From a virus, in IMG/VR virus record IMGVR_UViG_3300032285_003295, positions 1 through 54,838 of that record: 54,838 nucleotides of DNA, one strand, 5' to 3'. A program made the position numbers and the translations under genes. How positions within the stretch are numbered: position 1 is the first letter of the stretch; every line of letters begins with the position of its first letter. This document shows positions 33,641 to 42,309 of this stretch, in pieces. The notes beneath the pieces are model-generated. The model saw nothing but the letters and a program-made list of their open reading frames with translations. It ran no database searches and had not been told where the DNA came from.

Positions 33641-34786
33641 ATGAAAAATCTACCAAGCTTTAATGAATTCAGAAAATATGATTCTCTTATGGAATCGGTA
33701 GATCCTGAATTGATTAACGAGTTTAAAAGTCTAGAACAAGCCGATCCTTACCACACGGTAAATGAGGGCCAATTTTTAAATGATGTAAAAAATACTCTTT
33801 CTAAGTTTTTCTTAGGAGCTTTTTCTAGAGTTGGAATGATTGACGAGGCTAGAAAAGTACTTGTTAATCTAGAAATAGATCTAATCGAGGCCAAGCATAA
33901 GTTTGAGAATGCTATGGACGATATGGACGCTCAGGTAAGAAAACTTAGTGGACCAGACGACAAAGAAAAGGCCATTGCTTTAAGAAGAGACATGGACTCT
34001 AAGATAAAAGAATACCAAACCTATGTTAAAACTCAGAAACTTAAAATTAAAAAAGCGGAAGAGTTTGTAGAAAAGGTGATAGACGGTAGCGAGAGAAGAA
34101 AAGAATATTATGAAGTTGGAAGATCTGAAGATGAAATAGCTCTAGCTGAACTCGAGTATAAATTAGCTAAGGATAAAGCTGACTCTTCAGAACTTAAAAA
34201 ATATGAAGATAAGATAGCCCAAGCTAAGGAAGATGCAAAAGAAAAAGCAGAGAAGGTTGAGAACAAGCTAGAGGATGAAGCTAAAGAGGAAGGTGACGAT
34301 AAAAAATTAGACACTTCTATAGATCCGGAGAAGGAGAAGAAAAAAATATCAGGCAGAAGGGGAAAGGATATCATACATAGAAAGAATTCTTTGGCAAAAG
34401 AAATAGCAGATCTTAAATCTGAATTGGAAAGAAAATTGAAATCTCTTCAGAGTAAATCAGAGAAGGGTAAGCTAACTGAGAAAGCAATTAAGTCTTATAT
34501 GATAGAGCTTTTAGATCTTAGTTCTGCTTTAGATGCCAAAAAGAATCTTCTTAAAAATCTAAATGATTTAGGCCAATCAGAATCTGACATTTCAAGTAAG
34601 GTTAGAAAGGAAAGTGAATTTACACAATTGACTAATAAAATAAACCAAAGCATTACTGATGGTCAGGATGCTAATACCGGAACTAAAAAAGTTGTTTCTG
34701 ACATATTCTCATCTGTTGCTAAAGGAGCAAAGGGAGAAATAAAGCCAGAGAAAATAAAAGATGCTATTAAAAAAATAAACAAATAA
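33641..34786 (+). CDS. Putative internal head protein, coiled coil
   Basis: A 381-residue, Lys/Glu-rich, almost entirely helical protein. The N-terminus MKNLPSFNEFRKYDSLMES includes LME at residues 16-18, a prohead protease-type site, so about 18 residues may act as a removable capsid-targeting peptide as in T4 internal proteins. Long heptad stretches occur at residues about 75-220. It heads a run of four genes with similar N-termini placed right after the capsid gene. Its function after ejection is unknown; a core or scaffold component is the alternative. Confidence 0.5.
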   Translation: MKNLPSFNEFRKYDSLMESVDPELINEFKSLEQADPYHTVNEGQFLNDVKNTLSKFFLGAFSRVGMIDEARKVLVNLEIDLIEAKHKFENAMDDMDAQVRKLSGPDDKEKAIALRRDMDSKIKEYQTYVKTQKLKIKKAEEFVEKVIDGSERRKEYYEVGRSEDEIALAELEYKLAKDKADSSELKKYEDKIAQAKEDAKEKAEKVENKLEDEAKEEGDDKKLDTSIDPEKEKKKISGRRGKDIIHRKNSLAKEIADLKSELERKLKSLQSKSEKGKLTEKAIKSYMIELLDLSSALDAKKNLLKNLNDLGQSESDISSKVRKESEFTQLTNKINQSITDGQDANTGTKKVVSDIFSSVAKGAKGEIKPEKIKDAIKKINK

Positions 34787-34788
34787 GA

Positions 34789-35712
34789 ATGTCTTTACTT
34801 AAATTCCAAGAGTGGGAGCATCTCAACGAAGAGAATATATTTAGCAAAATCCAGAATTGGCTTAGCCGTAACTTTGGTGGAGCTCTAGAGAAGCTTGATG
34901 GATTGCTTGGTGCTTATAAAAAACTGGAGATGAGATTTGTTGATGAGTGGGAGGAGATAAAAGTGGATAATGACAAGTTAGAAATCCAGAGAGGACAAGT
35001 TAAAAACGATCCCGCTGAGTTAAAGAAGATAGACAGAATGCTTGAAAGAAATCAATCTTTAATATCTGCAGCAGCTAAGGTTCATGAGAAGAACACAGAT
35101 GAGCTTTTTATGAAGGTTAAGAAATTAATAGAGAGCAATAAGAAGCTACAAACATATTGGGAGACTAATAAAGTAAAGATTGATGCAGAGATATCTGAGG
35201 ATATGTATAAGATAGCTAAGAAGCTTACTGATTCAAAAGAGGCTGATGATTTATACAGCAAGTACAAGAAAACCGCTTTGGCTGCTAGAAAGAAGGATGA
35301 GGAGTTTAGAGAGCTATACGGAAATCTTATTGGCGATAGAGTTCCACCCCCACCTAAATCCACGCACGCAACGGTATCTTCGAAAGGACTTAGCGTTAAG
35401 TCTGTTGGTGGCATGGAGTCTAGCTTTGAATTGCTTTCAAGTGTCTCTTTATTGGAATTTGCAGATGCTGTTAAAGAATTTCCTAGCGATCAAGCTAAGA
35501 AGCTTGTATCGTATTTAACAAGTAAAAGAAACGATCTTTATGTTGCCATGGACATGGAAAGAGATCTTTTAAATACTGAAATAGAAAAAATGCCAAGAGA
35601 TCATGAAACTCGTGATTATGCATCAGCAAAGATCAAAGAGATTAGAGAGAAGTATATGAACCAAATAAGAGATCTAAGATCTAAAATAACAGTTGCTAAG
35701 AAATATGCTTAA
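34789..35712 (+). CDS. Putative internal head protein, coiled coil
   Basis: A 307-residue, charged helical protein starting 2 nt after the preceding stop. The N-terminal MSLLKFQEWEHLNEEN ends in LNE at residues 12-14, the same arrangement as in the neighbouring genes. Residues about 45-165 are heptad-rich. A short Pro-rich hinge (RVPPPPKSTH) separates a second helical domain. No enzymatic motif is seen. Its end overlaps the next gene by 8 nt. Confidence 0.5.
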   Translation: MSLLKFQEWEHLNEENIFSKIQNWLSRNFGGALEKLDGLLGAYKKLEMRFVDEWEEIKVDNDKLEIQRGQVKNDPAELKKIDRMLERNQSLISAAAKVHEKNTDELFMKVKKLIESNKKLQTYWETNKVKIDAEISEDMYKIAKKLTDSKEADDLYSKYKKTALAARKKDEEFRELYGNLIGDRVPPPPKSTHATVSSKGLSVKSVGGMESSFELLSSVSLLEFADAVKEFPSDQAKKLVSYLTSKRNDLYVAMDMERDLLNTEIEKMPRDHETRDYASAKIKEIREKYMNQIRDLRSKITVAKKYA

Positions 35713-35980
35713 GTTTAAAGAATTTGTCCTTAATGAGGCTGCGCCAGGAAAGGGAACTCAACTTGAAACAATCAAATTGAATTTAGCCAAAAGCTTTGAC
35801 GATATTAAGACAGCTAAGATGTCTAAAAAACCCGGGGATATAAACTCTGAGATTCTTAGCATTAATACTCAAGCAGCAATCTATACTAAGATATCAACTC
35901 TTTTGAAATCACTAGCTGTTGAGTTGAAAAAACCAGTAGCAGTGGACAAGACTAAACCACCAACTAACACTTTATACTAA
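35705..35980 (+). CDS. Small putative internal head protein
   Basis: A 91-residue protein from the ATG at 35705; an ATG at 35693 in the same frame would overlap the previous gene more and adds only MLRN. The sequence MLKFKEFVLNEAAPGKG is very like the targeting peptide of T4 internal proteins, in which cleavage follows a hydrophobic-x-Glu triplet and precedes Ala. Cleavage after Glu11 would leave a basic helical protein of about 80 residues, a typical size for an injected internal protein. Confidence 0.55.
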   Translation: MLKFKEFVLNEAAPGKGTQLETIKLNLAKSFDDIKTAKMSKKPGDINSEILSINTQAAIYTKISTLLKSLAVELKKPVAVDKTKPPTNTLY

Positions 35981-35993
35981 AAAAGAGAATTAA

Positions 35994-38519
35994 ATGAATA
36001 TGAAGAATCCTTATCTTTACAATCCAGTAGCTAAATCGCTATTGGAACAGTATGAACAGAAAATTTTTGAAAACGAGAATGTTGATGGACTATTGGCTAA
36101 GATATCCGATAATGCCTTAAATATTTTCAAGGTATTAACTTTCGATCTTGCACCGAAAAGAGATAGAAATCCTGATGTCATCAGAGTTAAATTATCTCAC
36201 ATCTCAGATTCTCAGAGCGTTAAATCTCTAACTGCTAAACTTCTGGATTATGCGGATGATAATGACGTTTCTAATTCTAAATTTGCTGAAGTTAAAAGGC
36301 TGTATTTAGAAAGTCTTAAAAAATACTGTGAGGCTTTAAACAGAGCAGTCGAAATAGGAAAGGATAAAGAGCAGAACATTGTTAAGATCTTTAACATGGG
36401 TGCTATGAAAGCTCAGAGCACGATAGATTTTATAGCTAAAGAAGCAGATGCGGAGGATAAGAGAAAGAAAGAATCCCTTAATGAGTCATTTGCAATAAAT
36501 GAGAACATATTTGAGGGATATAGAGGAAGAGTAAACGATTTGAGAAAAACGTTAACCAATCTTATAACATCAGCGGAGGGGAAAGATCAGAAAAGTGGAT
36601 ACGGCAGAAACTGGAAACAAGTTTTTATAGATCTAGATCAGAAAAGGCAAGCTTTAGATATCACTGAGAATGGAACAGCAAGAAAGAAGGATAAGGATGC
36701 TTTAGAAAAATTGGAGAAAGACGTTCATAAGTTTCAAGATGAATTCAACACTGCTTTAATTAATGCTTCTAATAAATCTATCCAACAGGTTGAGAGCGAT
36801 GATGAGGTGAATACCAAATATCAAGATGTTACTGAATTAACGGATCAGGCCATAATATACCAAACTAAAGCTAAAACCCAATACCTTTTAGCAATGGAAG
36901 AAATCAGGGATGAGATCAAGGCTAAGGAGGATAACGTGAGCAAGGTTTTATTCCCGCTCAAAAGAGGAGACACAGACTCAGATCCTAAGATCAAAGGAAC
37001 AGGACTTATTTTTGCTATCCAAACTGCAATGGCAAATGGCATAACTGCTTTTGGTAAATTGATTAAACAGAAGAAAGGGCCAAATGGCAAATTTGGACCT
37101 GCTACACAATCTGGCGTAATGGCAATCCAAAAGATCAGTGGAAATAAAAATGCTAACGGTGAAATAGATAAAAATCTTTTGCATGATATAATGATCTCAG
37201 ATTGGGTTTCTGATAAAGACAGGAAAACAATACAGAAGGCTTTAGATACCATAAAGGATAAAATGAACGAAGGATTCGGTTCTGGAAATTACGTTTCTAG
37301 AATGAGTGAATTCGTTGGAGCTTTAAATGAAGATAAAATTGTAATTAATCAATCAGAATTCGAGAAGGAATTAAACACCCAATACAAAAGCATAGCGGGG
37401 GATAAAGAAAAATCTTCGGATGAGACAGTTGATCATAGCCACAAGAGCTCTAAAGACGTTCCATCTCTAGCAAAGAGATTAAGAACAGAGTATGGTCTAA
37501 AGGTAGAGGAAGACACTTTCCTTAAATCAGATGGAGCTCTTAAATCTGCTTACACTCACGAGTTCATTAAATCATGGGATAAAGCCATCGATGAAACAAA
37601 TAAATCTGGAAAAAAAGAAGAGACGTCTTATTTTTATTCTAAAGGCGGACTTTATAATATTAATGTTGCATCCTCATCTTTAAGAACACCCTGTAACGCT
37701 CACGCTTGGATGGAGAGCAGAAAGATCAAATCATTCTCTGAAGAAGACACTTTAGATTTTATATCTAATTATCTAAAAGGATGGAAAACATTTGGTATGA
37801 TTAGACCTGAATGGAGATACGAGGGGATAAAAGAATTGATGGGAAAAATAGAGAAGGATGGAGAGTATTCAAAAGAGCATAAGAATGCTTATGATTCTAT
37901 GAGTTCAGCAATTAAAAATAAATCAGTTCCTTTTATAGATTACAGTGATCTTAAAGGTCCAATAGCTATGGCATTTAAGATGGTCTCACAAGCTAATGAG
38001 AAAGATCCAGATCTCACTATGGGAGATGCTATTGCTATTAATAACTTTTTTGTTATAATAGCTAATGCAATTAGTTGCACAGATGAGGGTAAGTTTATAA
38101 GCTGTATTAAATGGATCCATGATAATGCTTTAGGTGAAAAGTCATCAAGAGGGTTTAAGTTTAGAAGCGGATGGCTTGAGGATATTACAGGTAAATCATC
38201 AGGGGAAGGCTCGATCCTCACTTTTGAAAGTAGCAGAATTCCGATTAAGGAAGCTTCTAAAATACAGAGAGTCGATCTTGAATCAATTGATGCGGAGAGA
38301 ATGTCTAAAGAACTTTCTGCATACGCTCAGATAGTAAAAGATCTTCAGAAAGAAGATCCATCTAATAAAGCAATTGCACTTTTTGGCAAAAATCTTTATC
38401 ACATTTTATCCGACATTTATCCAAGTATAAGCTCGCATGTTCAAAGAATGAACGCTAAAACATTTAGTGACGTTCCTCAGAAACCACCTTTCTTATGCGT
38501 TGATATGGACGGTAAATAA
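35994..38519 (+). CDS. Large putative internal head protein with peptidoglycan-binding-like domain
   Basis: An 841-residue, mostly helical protein. The N-terminus has LLE at residues 16-18, and internal sites SLNESFAINEN lie near residues 163-173. Residues about 330-400 contain GPNGKFGPATQSGVMAIQ, then NANGEIDKNLL, the DG-x-FG-x-x-T plus DG-x-(I/V)-D repeat plan of peptidoglycan-binding domain 1. The C-terminal half has no recognised fold. A packaged protein with a cell-wall binding module could help genome entry. The final DVPQKPPFLCVDMDGK ends just before a terminator. Confidence 0.55.
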   Translation: MNMKNPYLYNPVAKSLLEQYEQKIFENENVDGLLAKISDNALNIFKVLTFDLAPKRDRNPDVIRVKLSHISDSQSVKSLTAKLLDYADDNDVSNSKFAEVKRLYLESLKKYCEALNRAVEIGKDKEQNIVKIFNMGAMKAQSTIDFIAKEADAEDKRKKESLNESFAINENIFEGYRGRVNDLRKTLTNLITSAEGKDQKSGYGRNWKQVFIDLDQKRQALDITENGTARKKDKDALEKLEKDVHKFQDEFNTALINASNKSIQQVESDDEVNTKYQDVTELTDQAIIYQTKAKTQYLLAMEEIRDEIKAKEDNVSKVLFPLKRGDTDSDPKIKGTGLIFAIQTAMANGITAFGKLIKQKKGPNGKFGPATQSGVMAIQKISGNKNANGEIDKNLLHDIMISDWVSDKDRKTIQKALDTIKDKMNEGFGSGNYVSRMSEFVGALNEDKIVINQSEFEKELNTQYKSIAGDKEKSSDETVDHSHKSSKDVPSLAKRLRTEYGLKVEEDTFLKSDGALKSAYTHEFIKSWDKAIDETNKSGKKEETSYFYSKGGLYNINVASSSLRTPCNAHAWMESRKIKSFSEEDTLDFISNYLKGWKTFGMIRPEWRYEGIKELMGKIEKDGEYSKEHKNAYDSMSSAIKNKSVPFIDYSDLKGPIAMAFKMVSQANEKDPDLTMGDAIAINNFFVIIANAISCTDEGKFISCIKWIHDNALGEKSSRGFKFRSGWLEDITGKSSGEGSILTFESSRIPIKEASKIQRVDLESIDAERMSKELSAYAQIVKDLQKEDPSNKAIALFGKNLYHILSDIYPSISSHVQRMNAKTFSDVPQKPPFLCVDMDGK

Positions 38520-38539
38520 TAAATAATTAGTAAAAATTT

Positions 38540-38565
38540 AAGGGAGGCTTTGTCCTCCCTTTTTT
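38540..38565 (+). terminator. Intrinsic terminator
   Basis: The 8-bp stem AAGGGAGG/CCTCCCTT has a 6-nt loop and a T run. It ends the internal-protein transcript. Confidence 0.88.
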
Positions 38566-38573
38566 ATTAATTG

Positions 38574-38595
38574 CCGAAATTTTGATGTACTTTTG
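38574..38595 (+). promoter_or_regulatory. Promoter, CCG-N11-TACTTTTG
   Basis: CCG at 38574-38576, 11 bases and TACTTTTG at 38588-38595, a full match to TAnnTTTG. It lies 23 nt before the kinase ATG and drives the kinase-asparagine synthetase pair. Confidence 0.65.
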
Positions 38596-38618
38596 GGATA
38601 TAACCTAATAAATGTATT

Positions 38619-39185
38619 ATGGTCTATATTTTCGAAGGTGCTAGAAATTCAGGAAAGACCTATCTTTCTAACCACATTTCTTCTAAATTTAATACCCCAA
38701 GATTTCAGTTTGATTTTGGAAATCATTTCAATCTTTTAGGTCTGGAAAGCAAGGGCAATAGGGAAGCACATTCATTCTCTATGGGTAAAGAGCTCATGCT
38801 AATGCAGCTTAGTAAGGATCTTTCTAAAAGTTTAGATCACTTTATACACGATAGAGGTATCCTAACCGTTTTAGCTTGGGGTCTTTCCGAGAATAGAATA
38901 TCTAAAAATGATGTGATTGAACAAATAGACTACATAAAATCCAAAAGACTTTTGGATAATTGCATAATCATTTATATTGAAGGGCACAACCCAGATCAAT
39001 CTGATAGAAACAAGGATCAATGGGATTATGCAGATCGAAGCAACTCTGAAAAAGAAGCTTTTGATTTCGTGATCTCTAAATTCAAAGAAGCTGGGTTGAA
39101 TAAGGTTTATGCGTTCGAGAATGGATTTAACGAATCGTCTTTATCTAATATTGAAACACTTTTTGAACATATACTTTTTATATAA
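38619..39185 (+). CDS. P-loop nucleotide or small-molecule kinase
   Basis: A 188-residue P-loop protein. Walker A is GARNSGKT near residues 7-14. HDRGILTVLAWG near residue 75 resembles the DR(Y/G) motif of thymidylate and deoxynucleoside kinases, and a lid-like basic DRNKDQWDYADR lies near residue 130. Substrate is not evident; dTMP-like or other small phosphorylated substrates are possible. Its stop overlaps the start of the asparagine synthetase gene, so the two are co-translated and may act in one pathway. Confidence 0.6.
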   Translation: MVYIFEGARNSGKTYLSNHISSKFNTPRFQFDFGNHFNLLGLESKGNREAHSFSMGKELMLMQLSKDLSKSLDHFIHDRGILTVLAWGLSENRISKNDVIEQIDYIKSKRLLDNCIIIYIEGHNPDQSDRNKDQWDYADRSNSEKEAFDFVISKFKEAGLNKVYAFENGFNESSLSNIETLFEHILFI

Positions 39186-40603
39186 TGTGCGGAATACTAC
39201 TTACAACTAGGGCCAATGAAATGCCCGAGCTACTTGACTCTATAAAGCATAGAGGAATTGAAATGACCAAAGTTGACCTGGATAATGGAGTTACTCTTTG
39301 TCACCATAGGCTTCCTATTCAAACATTGGATGGTGATGAATGGGCTCAACCTCTAGAGGTTTCACTCGGGGTGTACATGATGTTTAATGGTGAGATCTTT
39401 AATTACGATCAAACCCAATTCTCATCTGATACAGAATATCTCTTTGATCTTTTTTCCAAATGCAAGAGTGTCAATCTTGAATTGTTTTCGGCCCTATATA
39501 CTCCCCACATACAAACATGGGATGGATTTTGGGCAATAGTTCTATATGATTCCAATACTGGATCTGTTATTGCCTTTACCGATCCATTGGGTAAGAAGTG
39601 TTTATATAAAAATGAGCTTGGAGAACTTTGCTCCGAGATTAAAGGTCTAGTAACAGGCCAGAGCGAGTTTGATCAGACTTATATTAGCTCCGTTAGAAAA
39701 TGGGGGTATAATACAGATGATAGAACACCCTACGTTAACGTTAAGAGATTACTCCCGAATAACATATATTCTTACAATATGGGATCACCCCTATTCAATC
39801 AGGTATTCCCCAAATATTATAGAACTTGGGAATCCCCCATTAGAGAGCTAATAGGAGCTGATTACGAGGCTCATATGGAATGGCTTTGGGATAAAATGTT
39901 TGAGAGTGTAAAGCTTCGCCTTGTGTCTAAAAACTATCCAATATCGCTTTTAATCTCAGGTGGACTTGATTCATCTATTATAGCTGCAATTCTAAAGCAA
40001 AGTAACTCAAAAGTGACCTGGTTTAGTATAGAAAACGGGGAGGCAGAATATGTTAAGACCCTTGGCGAACATCTAGGAATCGTTCCCAATTTTCTTGAGT
40101 ATAATATGGATCCAAGCAAGCTCTCTGAAATATATGCAGACTGGAACGAGGGACCTATAGATTTAGGCTCAGTTGTACCGCAGTATCATCTTTTTGAGGC
40201 TGTTAAAAATAACAGCGGATATCGCATAGTCCTAAGCGGTGATGGCTCTGATGAACTTTTCGGGGGATATTCAAGGATTCATGAGTATGACTCCCAACAA
40301 TCTGATGTTTTTGAGGAACTAACTTTCTACCATTTACCTCGTCTGGATAAGATGTCGATGGCACACACTTTAGAACTAAGAAATCCTTTCCTAAATCTAG
40401 ATATTGTTAGATTTGCTCTTCATCTCCCGATAGAGTGGAGAACTGATAAAAAGATTCTCAAGGACACTTTTGGTCCACTTCTTCCTGATAGCATAGTTAA
40501 CCGTAAGAAAGAAGCCTTAAAAAACCCAGAAATCAAGGAGGATAAGCTCAAATATCGTCAAAAAGCTGTGGATTTATTCCTCAGCTCATTCCAGCAAAAT
40601 TAA
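39185..40603 (+). CDS. Glutamine-dependent asparagine synthetase-like amidotransferase (AsnB family)
   Basis: A 472-residue class II glutamine amidotransferase. The N-terminal nucleophile is Cys2 (MCGI). HRGIEMT, HHRLPI and FNGEIFNY mark the glutaminase site. The synthetase domain has the PP-loop SGGLDSS at residues 258-264 and the conserved SGDGSDELFGGY. It ends about 80 residues earlier than E. coli AsnB (554). It could make asparagine, or amidate another carboxylate such as a sugar acid or nucleotide precursor, as several AsnB relatives do. Coupling to a P-loop kinase gene is notable. All catalytic landmarks appear intact. Confidence 0.82.
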   Translation: MCGILLTTRANEMPELLDSIKHRGIEMTKVDLDNGVTLCHHRLPIQTLDGDEWAQPLEVSLGVYMMFNGEIFNYDQTQFSSDTEYLFDLFSKCKSVNLELFSALYTPHIQTWDGFWAIVLYDSNTGSVIAFTDPLGKKCLYKNELGELCSEIKGLVTGQSEFDQTYISSVRKWGYNTDDRTPYVNVKRLLPNNIYSYNMGSPLFNQVFPKYYRTWESPIRELIGADYEAHMEWLWDKMFESVKLRLVSKNYPISLLISGGLDSSIIAAILKQSNSKVTWFSIENGEAEYVKTLGEHLGIVPNFLEYNMDPSKLSEIYADWNEGPIDLGSVVPQYHLFEAVKNNSGYRIVLSGDGSDELFGGYSRIHEYDSQQSDVFEELTFYHLPRLDKMSMAHTLELRNPFLNLDIVRFALHLPIEWRTDKKILKDTFGPLLPDSIVNRKKEALKNPEIKEDKLKYRQKAVDLFLSSFQQN

Positions 40604-40622
40604 GAATAATCGGAAAGACTAC

Positions 40623-40631
40623 GATATATAG
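40623..40631 (+). promoter_or_regulatory. Late promoter-like GATATATAG
   Basis: GATATATAG lies 17 nt before the ATG at 40649, upstream of two small presumed virion genes. Confidence 0.5.
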
Positions 40632-40648
40632 ATAAAAAAGTAGAGGAC

Positions 40649-41317
40649 ATGTCTAAGATTAAAAAACTTGAAGAATTCCAACTGAATGAGGATTTCAGCT
40701 TATCAAATATAGGCAACAGTCTTATGGGCTTAGTAGGAAAGGTTATTCCTGTTCTAGGCGGTGGATTTGTTAAAACCATTAAACAAAAGATAACTGCTAT
40801 CATACTAGAAAAAGTTGGTATCAAAGAGAAATCAACCCTTTCTGTGCTTGTTCAAGAATTTGTAGATCAAATTCCTCCATCGGATCTCCCTGGAATACTA
40901 ACAGGTGAAAAAGCAAATGCTGAATATCTAGCCCCTAAAATGGCTGCTTTCCTACAGGAGTTTATCCAAAGGAAAGGCCTTGATAGTTTGGCTGAGCAGA
41001 TGGGAATAGAAACCACTGGCTGGCTTTACTCAACAATAAGAGAATCTATACAGGGTGAAATTGGTAAGGAAAAATTAACTAAACTTTTCTTAAATCTTTT
41101 TGGCTCTATGCCGCATGTCGGTGGAACTGCAATAAACAGTTTAGATCCTGCGGATAAAAGCAAATTTGAAGACGCTTTGAATCAAAGACTTACCACCTCA
41201 CAAACTGTAGCACCGACATCTAGTGCTTCTCCAAGTACTGGAAATACTACGCAAAGTCCATTCTCTAGCTTCTTTAGTGGTTTGCTTACCGGTGCTAAAG
41301 GTGATCAAAACCAATAA
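40649..41317 (+). CDS. Putative internal head protein
   Basis: A 222-residue protein. The N-terminus MSKIKKLEEFQLNEDF has LNE at residues 12-14, matching the presumed capsid-targeting peptides elsewhere. A Gly/Val-rich amphipathic region (IGNSLMGLVGKVIPVLGGGFV) follows and could interact with membrane. The middle is helical, and the last 45 residues are Ser/Thr-rich low complexity. It stands alone with the next small gene under a late promoter-like element. The function is unknown. Confidence 0.5.
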   Translation: MSKIKKLEEFQLNEDFSLSNIGNSLMGLVGKVIPVLGGGFVKTIKQKITAIILEKVGIKEKSTLSVLVQEFVDQIPPSDLPGILTGEKANAEYLAPKMAAFLQEFIQRKGLDSLAEQMGIETTGWLYSTIRESIQGEIGKEKLTKLFLNLFGSMPHVGGTAINSLDPADKSKFEDALNQRLTTSQTVAPTSSASPSTGNTTQSPFSSFFSGLLTGAKGDQNQ

Positions 41318-41335
41318 AATTAAAATCATTCTAAT

Positions 41336-41680
41336 ATGAATTTACAAAACGTATCACAGAGGGAAGTTTTAGCATTTGACCAATTTCTAAAAAAGGTTCA
41401 TGATAATAACTATAAACCATTAGCCCCTTCAAATCAGTCTCAGGGTGGATTGGAAAAATCAGGTCTCTCCCCTATTAAAAGAGAGCCTGCATACGATCAC
41501 GTTGGATATGCTGATGCCTATTTTGCAGGAACATCTAAGATAAATGTTCCAGGTGTGAGAGTTAATTTTGACGGAAAACAAGGTATGGCAGACTCTTCCA
41601 GTTTTGGAACTACCACCATGACCCAAACTTCTGAATCTGTTGAATCCCCTAAAGGATTAAAGAGACTATGCGATTTTTAA
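41336..41680 (+). CDS. Small hypothetical late protein
   Basis: A 114-residue protein with no recognised family. It begins with a helical MNLQNVSQREVLAFDQFLKKVH. An extended Ser/Gly/Pro-rich part follows, and the end is short and basic (GLKRLCDF). It is the last gene of its transcript before a terminator that can work in both directions. A virion role is suggested only by the late-type promoter upstream. Confidence 0.5.
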   Translation: MNLQNVSQREVLAFDQFLKKVHDNNYKPLAPSNQSQGGLEKSGLSPIKREPAYDHVGYADAYFAGTSKINVPGVRVNFDGKQGMADSSSFGTTTMTQTSESVESPKGLKRLCDF

Positions 41681-41700
41681 AATATTTTAAATCTAAATAG

Positions 41701-41725
41701 AAAAGGTCCAATAGGACCTTTTTTT
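41701..41725. terminator. Bidirectional terminator between convergent genes
   Basis: The 9-bp stem AAAAGGTCC/GGACCTTTT with loop AATA has a T run on the plus side and, because of the A run at the other end, also on the minus side. It separates the plus-strand gene ending at 41680 from the minus-strand oxygenase ending at 41724. Confidence 0.85.
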
Positions 41726-42299
41726 ATTGTATAAGAACTCTATCTGTCCAAGTTCTCTCTCGTATAAAAATTATTGCTACATACTTAATCCCTGATATAA
41801 CTGGCATTCCCTCGTGTATACTTGTGTGATCTAGCATTCCACTTTCTGTCATATTATCCCATGTTACTAGTTTTCCTCTCTCCGGTTCTACTCTAATCCC
41901 CAGCTGTGGAAAATCTGTTTCCCCACCTTCGAAATCGTCATTTAAGTAAACTAGGGTTGACATCCTTCTGTTACCGCCCTTTGATAGTTGCTCCTGCGTG
42001 TACGATTGCCCTTCATGGAAGAAGTCGTGATGCGGTTTGTATCTTCCCCCTACTGGGTATCTAACTATGGTCAAATCCTCCATGTTAGTGATGGGAGTCT
42101 TTGTTAATTCAGAAATTGCATTAACTATTTTCTTTACTGTGCCGTGGGCCTCATCTAGCCTAATAAAAGCATTTTCTGCTATTCTATAATCTGAGTCTCC
42201 ATCGCCAAGTGTTGTTGCTATTTGATATTTCGGATCTGCCAGATCTATTAACTCTTGACAATCCTCAGGGGTCAAAACGTCACGATATTGATTTACCAT
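41724..42299 (-). CDS. 2-oxoglutarate/Fe(II) dioxygenase, prolyl 4-hydroxylase type
   Basis: A 191-residue P4Hc-type oxygenase. Iron ligands are His90 and Asp92 (KPHHDFF) and a distal His162 (IHEGMPV). Lys172 (GIKYVAI) is placed to bind 2-oxoglutarate. YLNDDFEGGETDFPQ and RGKLVTWDN are typical of the double-stranded beta helix. It could hydroxylate proline or another residue of a phage or host protein. It is one of only two minus-strand genes in the window, 10 nt behind the other. Confidence 0.85.
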   Translation of the reverse strand: MVNQYRDVLTPEDCQELIDLADPKYQIATTLGDGDSDYRIAENAFIRLDEAHGTVKKIVNAISELTKTPITNMEDLTIVRYPVGGRYKPHHDFFHEGQSYTQEQLSKGGNRRMSTLVYLNDDFEGGETDFPQLGIRVEPERGKLVTWDNMTESGMLDHTSIHEGMPVISGIKYVAIIFIRERTWTDRVLIQ

Positions 42300-42309
42300 T
42301 TGCTAAATT

